Origin: Thermoplasmata archaeon
GTDB taxonomy: Archaea; Thermoplasmatota; Thermoplasmata; Methanomassiliicoccales; Methanomethylophilaceae
Reading direction: 5' to 3'
NCBI GenBank assembly: GCA_015063225.1
Contig: SUSU01000003.1
Coordinates: 1 to 64,000 of the forward strand
DNA length: 64,000 bases
Below, piece after piece: positions 58,830-64,000 of this stretch. Below the pieces are notes generated by a model, which worked only from the letters and a program-made list of their open reading frames with translations, made no database searches and had not been told where the DNA came from. Numbering within the stretch: the first letter of the stretch is position 1; every line of letters starts with the position of its first letter. The translations under genes were made by a program, and so were the position numbers.

Positions 58830-58920
58830 ACGATTATCGTGAGAATCGCGGGATTTTTCTGAAATTCGGAGGGTTCGGCTGGATTTTCTACGAATATCGT
58901 AGAATACCAACGATTATCGT
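58830..58920 (+). promoter_or_regulatory. Three palindromic operators between archease and nadX
   Basis: The core ACGAWTATCGT occurs three times: 58830-58840, 58890-58900 (within the perfect palindrome TTCTACGAATATCGTAGAA, 58886-58904), and 58910-58920. Spacings of 60 and 20 bases put all on one helix face. The nadX TATA (about 58939-58947) follows 19 bases later. Confidence 0.75.
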
Positions 58921-58968
58921 ATTCGACAAGGGAAATGGATTAATAAGTAGTCTCTGTAACCCGTCCTT

Positions 58969-59775
58969 ATGAGGATTACTATCGTTGGCTGCGGGGCCAT
59001 CGGCTCCAGGCTGGCCGCCGCCGCCGATGCCATGAGCGAGGTCAAGCGCATCTACCTGGTCGACATCGTGAAGGAGATCGCCGACAAGCTCGCCAACTCA
59101 CTCACCAAGGCCATCGTCGTCGACTCCGTCGAGGACGAGCTCTATCACACCGACCTCGTTGTGGAGGCCGCCAACCAGGAGACCGCCAAGGAGATCGTCC
59201 CCAAGGTCGTCTCCCGCGGAGTGGACATGATGGTCATGTCCGTCGGTTCCTTCGTGGACGACGACTACCGCAGGATGGTCTTCCAGAGCGCCGTCGAGCA
59301 CGAGGCCAAGATCTTCATCCCCTCCGGAGCGCTATGCGGCGTGGACGGACTCAGGGGAGCGTCCATGGAGCACCTCGATTCCGTCGAGCTCATCACCACC
59401 AAGGGTCCCAAGTCCCTCGCCGGCGTCAAGTACCTGCAGGACAAGGGCATCGACACCATGGCCATCAAGGAGAAGACCGTCGTGTTCTCCGGAAGCGCCA
59501 GGGATGCGGTCAGGTTCTTCCCCAAGAACGTCAACGTCGCCGCAACGGTGTCCCTCGTCGGTGTCGGTTTCGACCAGACCAAGGTGACCATCGTCCTCGA
59601 CCCCGCCGCCACCAGCAACTCGCACGAGCTGCGCTACAAGGGCGTGTTCGGCGAGGCCGTCGCCCACACCTACAACGTGCCGGAGCCTAACAACCCGAAG
59701 ACCTCGGAGCTCGCCGGGCTCTCCGCCACCGCCGCACTCAGGCGCATCTGCCGCAACGAGTGGTTCGGTATCTGA
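58969..59775 (+). CDS. nadX: L-aspartate dehydrogenase NadX
   Basis: NadX oxidises aspartate to iminoaspartate, the first step of NAD synthesis (with NadA). The 268-residue enzyme has the Rossmann GCGAIGS (7-13), the conserved PSGALCGVDGLRGA and the catalytic-His region TSNSHEL, and GLSATAALRRICRNE at the end. Leaderless: TATA about 26 bases before ATG. Three palindromic sites upstream imply tight regulation. nadA and nadC are not in the window. Confidence 0.93.
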   Translation: MRITIVGCGAIGSRLAAAADAMSEVKRIYLVDIVKEIADKLANSLTKAIVVDSVEDELYHTDLVVEAANQETAKEIVPKVVSRGVDMMVMSVGSFVDDDYRRMVFQSAVEHEAKIFIPSGALCGVDGLRGASMEHLDSVELITTKGPKSLAGVKYLQDKGIDTMAIKEKTVVFSGSARDAVRFFPKNVNVAATVSLVGVGFDQTKVTIVLDPAATSNSHELRYKGVFGEAVAHTYNVPEPNNPKTSELAGLSATAALRRICRNEWFGI

Positions 59776-59782
59776 AACTCCA

Positions 59783-59801
59783 AAGGGGGCTCCGCCCCCT
59801 T
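59783..59801 (+). terminator. Hairpin after nadX
   Basis: Perfect 8-bp stem AAGGGGGC/GCCCCCTT with loop TCC, eight bases after the nadX stop. No T-run follows directly. Confidence 0.6.
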
Positions 59802-59851
59802 CCGCCTGTTGCATGACAGGTTTTTTACACACTTCCGCGGATTGCGTCCGC

Positions 59852-60943
59852 ATGTCCATGAGCAGAGCCGAACGGCTGATGCAGAACGCTGAAGGGTTTG
59901 ATGCGATAGTCATCGCGAACGACGGGGAGCCCTTCCTCGACTCCACCTTCTGGTATATCACCGAGCAGAACTCCGGATGCTTCGAGGGTTGCTATGCCGT
60001 CGTCAAGAAGGACGGTTCCATGGACGTGATCGTCAACATTCTCGAGGAGGAGACCGCCCGTACGGGAAAGGGGGACATCAAGGTCTACCGTTCCCGCGAC
60101 GATCTGAAGTCGTTTTTCACCGATGCCCTGAAGGGATGTTCGAAGGTCGGATTCAACGTCCACTCCGCCTCCTACGCGAGCGTCATGGGGATCAAAAAAC
60201 TGACGGAGATGGAGTTCGAGATCGCCGATGCCAGCGACCCCCTGGCACGTACGTATGCGATTAAGGACGAGAGGGAGATCGCAGCCACCCGCAAGGCGTG
60301 CGAGATCTCCTCCACTGTCGCCAAAGAGCTCCCCGGTTACCTCTCGGAGGGTGTGAGCGAGAAGGAGGTAGCCGCCCGCATGGACGCCCGGATGAGGGAG
60401 CTCGGCGGGACCGGGAATGCGTTCGACACCATCGCCGCCTTCGGACCCAACTCCTCGCAGCCCCACTACATGCCCGGGGATTACCGTCTCAGACAGCACG
60501 ATGCCGCCCTGTTCGATTTCGGCACCAAGTACGACCGCTACTGTTCGGACATGACCCGCACGGTGTTTCTCGGCGAGCCTTCCGACATTATGAGGAGGGC
60601 GTACGAGGTCGTCCTCGAGGCGCAGGATGCCGGAATCGCGACCTACCGCGCCGGGGCGAAGGCCTGTGAAGCGGACCTCGCCGCACGCGCCGTGATCGAC
60701 GCTACCGAGTTCAAGGGCAAGTTCATCCATTCCTTCGGCCACGGCATCGGGCAGGACGTGCACCAGCCGATCCACGTGTCCCCCAAGTCGGAGCAGATCC
60801 TGGAAGCGGGGAACATAGTCTCCGCCGAACCCGGCATCTACATCCCCGGAGTGGGCGGGATAAGGATCGAGGACACCATTCTCATCAAGGAGGACGGTTG
60901 CGAGAGATTGACCTCTTTCCCCCATGAGCTCACAATCATCTGA
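59852..60943 (+). CDS. pepQ: Xaa-Pro dipeptidase / M24 aminopeptidase
   Basis: A 363-residue creatinase-fold (M24B) peptidase that cleaves Xaa-Pro peptides. The N-terminal creatinase domain (1-125) and the C-terminal pita-bread domain are both present. All five metal ligands are seen: FDFGTKYDRYCSDMTRT (two Asp), SFGHGIGQDVH (His), AEPGIYI (Glu), RIEDTIL (Glu). ATG 59852 lies about 28 bases after GGTTTTTTACAC. An ATG 39 bases upstream would overlap that box. It is convergent with the cyclophilin-like gene. Confidence 0.93.
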   Translation: MSMSRAERLMQNAEGFDAIVIANDGEPFLDSTFWYITEQNSGCFEGCYAVVKKDGSMDVIVNILEEETARTGKGDIKVYRSRDDLKSFFTDALKGCSKVGFNVHSASYASVMGIKKLTEMEFEIADASDPLARTYAIKDEREIAATRKACEISSTVAKELPGYLSEGVSEKEVAARMDARMRELGGTGNAFDTIAAFGPNSSQPHYMPGDYRLRQHDAALFDFGTKYDRYCSDMTRTVFLGEPSDIMRRAYEVVLEAQDAGIATYRAGAKACEADLAARAVIDATEFKGKFIHSFGHGIGQDVHQPIHVSPKSEQILEAGNIVSAEPGIYIPGVGGIRIEDTILIKEDGCERLTSFPHELTII

Positions 60944-60951
60944 ACTCGTTA

Positions 60952-60992
60952 TTTCTCCAGTAAGTATCGTATTGTGATACTTATTGGAGAAA
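60952..60992. terminator. Long bidirectional hairpin between convergent genes
   Basis: A 17-base arm (60952-60968, TTTCTCCAGTAAGTATC) pairs with 60976-60992 with one G-U wobble; the loop is GTATTGT. T- and A-rich ends suit termination in both directions. Confidence 0.75.
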
Positions 60993-61013
60993 ACAAATAA
61001 TTCTTTCCCGGTT

Positions 61014-61403
61014 TCAAACATCCAGATTCTGAACGAACGTGACCTTCTGGCGGTCGCCCGCTTCGGACAGGCCGTCGAACTCTCCGGTCAGATGGCCTAT
61101 CTTGATCAGGCCGTAGCTCCAGACGGGCCTGCCGTCCTCGCCGCTGAGAGGGGTGGGGCCGAACATGACCACCAGCGCGTGGACGCCGGGCCAATAGGCG
61201 ATGTCGCCCTTCTCGAAGGTCTTCTCGCGCTCGCCCTCGACGGTGAGCGTCATGGGCGGGAGTTCGAAGAAGAAGGAATCCCCCAGCATGTTTATGGGAC
61301 TGCCGAGGGGGAGGGCGAACCAGAGTGCCAGCGCAAGGTCGTTATGGTCATCGAGCACCGCGTCGAAATCCGCGTTCCTCGTGATCAGCCTGACGTTAAG
61401 CAT
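61014..61403 (-). CDS. Cyclophilin-like fold protein (DUF369/TM1367 type)
   Basis: A 129-residue single-domain protein resembling the cyclophilin-like DUF369 group: all-beta with GSPINMLGDSFFFELPP, the buried EGEREKTFEKGDIAYWPGVHALVVMFGPTP and an SYGLIKIGHLTG end. Members lack proven isomerase activity. It follows ilvC by 21 bases on the same strand and so probably shares its message. Function in the isoleucine/valine context is unknown. Confidence 0.72.
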   Translation of the reverse strand: MLNVRLITRNADFDAVLDDHNDLALALWFALPLGSPINMLGDSFFFELPPMTLTVEGEREKTFEKGDIAYWPGVHALVVMFGPTPLSGEDGRPVWSYGLIKIGHLTGEFDGLSEAGDRQKVTFVQNLDV

Positions 61404-61424
61404 CCGGTCCGCCCCATGAAGGTT

Positions 61425-62432
61425 TCACTGTTTGGGGTCCTTGAACTGGAAGAGCGAGCGCACCTCGGCGCCGGTCTTCTCGAGCAGGAGCTTGTCCTCC
61501 TCGTCCATCATGCCGTGGAGCTTCTTCAGTCCGTTGGCCCACTCGGCGCGCCACTCGGTCTTGAACTCCCCGGACTCGATCATGCGGAGGATCTCCTTCA
61601 TGTTCTCGACTCCCTGCTGGGTGACGACGAGGTCTCTGCGGGTCAGACCGCCGTACTTGGCGGTATTGGAGCAGGCTCTCCACATGCCGCCCATTCCGCG
61701 GGTGACGATGAGGTCGATGATGAGCTTGCACTCGTGGCAGGTCTCGAAGTAGGCGACCTCCGGGGGATAGCCGGCGTCGACGAGGGTCTTGAATCCGGCC
61801 TCGATGAGCTTGGAGAGGCCTCCGCACTCCACGGCCTGCTCGCCGAAGAGGTCGGTCTTGGTCTCGATGTCGAAGTTGTCGATCTCGAAGATGCCGGCGC
61901 GGGTGGCACCGAGTCCCTTGCAGAGGGCCATGGCGATGTCGCGGGCCTTGCCGGAGGCATCCTGGTGGACGCAGAAGAGAGCGGGGACTCCGAAGCCCTC
62001 CTCGAAGGCCTTCCTCTCGGAGGCGCCGGGGGACTTGGGGGCCATCATGATGACGTCGATGTCCTTGGGGGGCACGATCAGGCCGTAGGTGATGGCGAAT
62101 CCGTGGGCGAACTCGAGGGCCGCTCCGGACTTGATGTTGGGAGCGACGATGTCCTTGTAGACATCGGGCTGGACCTCGTCGGGGAGGAGCATCATGACGA
62201 CGTCTCCCTCCCTGACGGCCTCGGCCATCTCCATGACCTTCATGCCGCCGTCCTCTTTCGCCTGTTTCCAGGATTTGCCGTCCTTGCGGACGCCGACGAT
62301 GACGTCGAGACCGGAGTCGCGGAAACAGAGGGCCTGGGCGCGGCCCTGGGAGCCGTATCCGAGGATGGTGACTTTCTTTCCTTTCATGACGTCGAAGCTG
62401 GCGTCCTCATCATGGTAGATCTTCATGGACAT
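61425..62432 (-). CDS. ilvC: Ketol-acid reductoisomerase
   Basis: IlvC converts acetolactate or acetohydroxybutyrate to the dihydroxy acid with NAD(P)H and Mg, the second common step to valine, leucine and isoleucine. The 335-residue class I enzyme shows KVTILGYGSQGRAQ (nucleotide loop), FAHGFAITYG, DLFGEQAVECGG (metal-binding Asp/Glu) and FETCHECKLIID. Start ATG 62432 (MSMKIYHDED) fits the family and lies about 35 bases after the TATA (TTTATAGG, minus, about 62463-62470). The ATG at 62456 is too close to that box. Confidence 0.95.
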   Translation of the reverse strand: MSMKIYHDEDASFDVMKGKKVTILGYGSQGRAQALCFRDSGLDVIVGVRKDGKSWKQAKEDGGMKVMEMAEAVREGDVVMMLLPDEVQPDVYKDIVAPNIKSGAALEFAHGFAITYGLIVPPKDIDVIMMAPKSPGASERKAFEEGFGVPALFCVHQDASGKARDIAMALCKGLGATRAGIFEIDNFDIETKTDLFGEQAVECGGLSKLIEAGFKTLVDAGYPPEVAYFETCHECKLIIDLIVTRGMGGMWRACSNTAKYGGLTRRDLVVTQQGVENMKEILRMIESGEFKTEWRAEWANGLKKLHGMMDEEDKLLLEKTGAEVRSLFQFKDPKQ

Positions 62433-62556
62433 GATAATCCTCTGAATGGTGGACATACCCCGTCCTATAAAGGTTCTTGCGCGTGCGCGCGCGAACCGCC
62501 ACGCGCGGCGCTGGAGCTGGAACCATGCATTGGGATCCTGAGCTGGCTCTTACTGG

Positions 62557-64000
62557 TCAGTACTTGCAGCGGCCCCTGACCAGCGGGAGAGCGGGGTTCG
62601 GGGGGAGCATGGGGAGGGCGTCCTCCTCGGGATCGACGTGGATGTCGACGATGCAGGTCTCGCCGCAACCGAAGGCCTCGGCGAGGGCGTCGTGCACCTC
62701 CCCGGCCCTCTCCACGGTGACGCACCTGGCGCCGTACGCCTTGGCGATGAGGGAGAAGTCGGGGTTATCGTTGAGCTTGGTGGCGCTGTAGTTCTTGTCC
62801 CAGAACAGCTTCTGCCACTGCCTGACCATGCCGAGCCATCCGTTGTTGAGTAGGACGATCACGACGGGCAGGTCCTCGGAAACGGCGGTGGCAAGCTCCT
62901 GGATGACCATCTGGAGGCCTCCGTCGCCGACGACGGCGGCGACCTTGCAGTCGGGGCGGGCGGCCTTGGCGCCGATGGCGGCGGGGAGTCCGAACCCCAT
63001 GGTCCCGAAAGAACCCGAGGAGAGGAGCTGGCGGGGGCGGCTGAAGTCCAGGCAGTGCATCGCCCACATCTGGTTCTGTCCGACGTCGGTGGTGATGATC
63101 GTCTCGTCGTCGATGAAGGTGTTCAGCTCCTTCATGACCTTCTGGGGGATGATGGGGTGGGTGTAGTAGTTGAAGTCGCAGGCGCAGCGGGCCTTGGCCT
63201 CGCGGACGGTGCGGTCCCACGCCTGGTGCTCGGGGGACTTCCCGAGGGCCTCGATGAGAAGCTTCAATCCCTTCTTCGCATCGCCGAGGAGATTCACGCT
63301 GGCTCTTCCGGAGCGGCCGAGCTGGGCGGAGTCGATGTCGAACTGTATGACCTTGCATTTCTCGGCGGGTTTGGTGTGCGGGCTGTAGGTGCGGTCGGAG
63401 AACTTGGTGCCGACCGCGATGACGAGGTCCGCGTTGGAGAATATTTCGGTGGCGCACATGCGTCCGTGCATGCCGAGCGCGCCCATGCAGAGAGGATGGG
63501 TGCTGGGGATGCATCCGATGCCCATGAGGGGGGTGACGACGGGTGCGTTCATCATCTCCGCCAGCCTCACGAGCTCCTCGGAGGCCTCGGCGGAGATCAC
63601 GCCGCCGCCGGCCATGATGACCGGCCTCTCGGAGTCCTTGATGAGTTTCACGGCATCGGGGATGGCGGAGAAGTTCTCGGGCATGGGCTTGATGCCGTAA
63701 TCGACGTTGAGCAGGGACTCGTCGAGTTCGGCGTTGAACTTGTCTGTGGGGAGGTCGATGTGGACGGGTCCGGGTCTTCCGGCGCGGGCGATCTTCCAGG
63801 CCTCGTCCACGGCGTGGGGGAGTCTGTCGATGTTGGTGACCCTGAAGTTGTGCTTAGTGATGGGCATCATCAGGGAGTAGGCGTCCACTTCCTGGAACGC
63901 GTCGGAACCGAGGAGGCCGGTCCCCACCTGTCCGGTGAGGGCGAGCATGGGGACGGAATCCGCATATGCGGTGGCGACCCCTGTGACCATGTTCGTGGTC
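62557..64000 (-). CDS. ilvB: Acetolactate synthase large subunit, C-terminal part (5' end outside window)
   Basis: IlvB joins two pyruvates (or pyruvate and 2-oxobutyrate) with ThDP. About 480 residues are present, and the N-terminal ~80-90 with the catalytic Glu are cut off by the window edge. Seen: GPVHIDLPTD, the FAD-domain VIMAGGGVISAEASEELVRLAE, and the ThDP/Mg motif VVGDGGLQMVIQEL to LLNNGWLG. The C-terminus is GRCKY. ilvC follows after a 100-base gap with its own TATA. No ilvN small subunit lies between them. The gap holds an alternating GC tract (about 62477-62492). Confidence 0.95.
   Translation of the reverse strand, partial: TTNMVTGVATAYADSVPMLALTGQVGTGLLGSDAFQEVDAYSLMMPITKHNFRVTNIDRLPHAVDEAWKIARAGRPGPVHIDLPTDKFNAELDESLLNVDYGIKPMPENFSAIPDAVKLIKDSERPVIMAGGGVISAEASEELVRLAEMMNAPVVTPLMGIGCIPSTHPLCMGALGMHGRMCATEIFSNADLVIAVGTKFSDRTYSPHTKPAEKCKVIQFDIDSAQLGRSGRASVNLLGDAKKGLKLLIEALGKSPEHQAWDRTVREAKARCACDFNYYTHPIIPQKVMKELNTFIDDETIITTDVGQNQMWAMHCLDFSRPRQLLSSGSFGTMGFGLPAAIGAKAARPDCKVAAVVGDGGLQMVIQELATAVSEDLPVVIVLLNNGWLGMVRQWQKLFWDKNYSATKLNDNPDFSLIAKAYGARCVTVERAGEVHDALAEAFGCGETCIVDIHVDPEEDALPMLPPNPALPLVRGRCKY

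Noticed and set aside
62457-62556. Small-subunit gene ilvN between ilvB and ilvC
   Set aside because: The gap is only 100 bases, with an alternating GC tract and the ilvC promoter; ilvN must be elsewhere or beyond the window edge.
1-64000. CRISPR arrays, insertion sequences or transposases
   Set aside because: No regularly spaced repeat-spacer array and no transposase, integrase or terminal inverted-repeat element was found. The short tandem repeats near the Fic genes lack spacers.

Overview
The window is archaeal chromosome, most likely from a gut- or rumen-type Methanomassiliicoccales (Thermoplasmatota). This is inference. It rests on archaeal information-processing genes (eIF1A, S17e, L15e, L21e, Rpo4, Pus10, fibrillarin, Rio1, family-B polymerase with PCNA-binding ends), TATA boxes about 25 bases before many start codons, the methanogen-typical genes hypE, cobN and fprA, and animal-associated features (BspA-type leucine-rich surface protein, Sel1 repeats). 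Every stop codon I checked was TGA or, rarely, TAA. None was TAG, which suits a lineage that decodes TAG as pyrrolysine, although no methylamine genes lie here.

Layout. 1-8.7 kb: end of hypE, a DUF1015 gene, a membrane-anchored surface protein, a DUF169 gene, the ribosome-quality-control factor RqcH/NEMF, S17e, ThyX, TraB and a HAD phosphatase, with tRNA-Thr and tRNA-Arg. 8.7-13.1 kb: a three-gene operon of a leucine-rich surface protein, an ABC-2 permease, and an ABC ATPase fused to a long Sel1-repeat tail. 13.1-14.4 kb: no credible protein gene, but about 1.2 kb packed with hairpins, with its own promoter and terminator. This is the strongest candidate here for an undescribed element, a giant structured RNA. 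14.4-21.9 kb: two tandem cobN-type chelatase genes. 22-27.3 kb: flavodiiron protein, an AT-rich Fic gene, tRNA-Val, Kae1, the RecJ-like GAN nuclease and S15. 27.3-35.7 kb: radical SAM, NUDIX, fibrillarin, NAD kinase/phosphatase fusion, JAMM protease-like gene, a phosphohexomutase lacking its catalytic loops, a highly promoted 75-residue protein, tRNA-Leu, RarA, and a TauE/DUF1634 pair. 35.8-40.7 kb: a metal-chelate or corrinoid uptake operon with a methyltransferase, then a ThiI-like gene without its PP-loop.

40.7-51.6 kb is a minus-strand block: MATE exporter, L15e, PolB, YchF, then an operon eif1A-rio1-KH-pus10-rpl21e-rpo4-DUF655-ksgA for translation and small-subunit maturation. gdhA follows at 51.8 kb with paired operator-like sites. 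At 53.3-55.1 kb pdxS-pdxT (vitamin B6 synthesis) sit between tRNA-Glu and a perfect 19-base copy of that tRNA's 3' end, the footprint of tRNA-targeted integration. A second Fic gene follows, with tandem repeats in its promoter. 56.2-64 kb: an unrecognised conserved protein, a PurN-like formyltransferase, a GC-rich candidate small structured RNA, archease, nadX behind three palindromic operators, an Xaa-Pro dipeptidase, a cyclophilin-like protein, ilvC and the C-terminal part of ilvB.

Together the genes cover ribosome assembly and quality control, nitrogen, NAD, B6 and branched-chain amino-acid synthesis, corrinoid supply for methylotrophic methanogenesis, and cell-surface functions.
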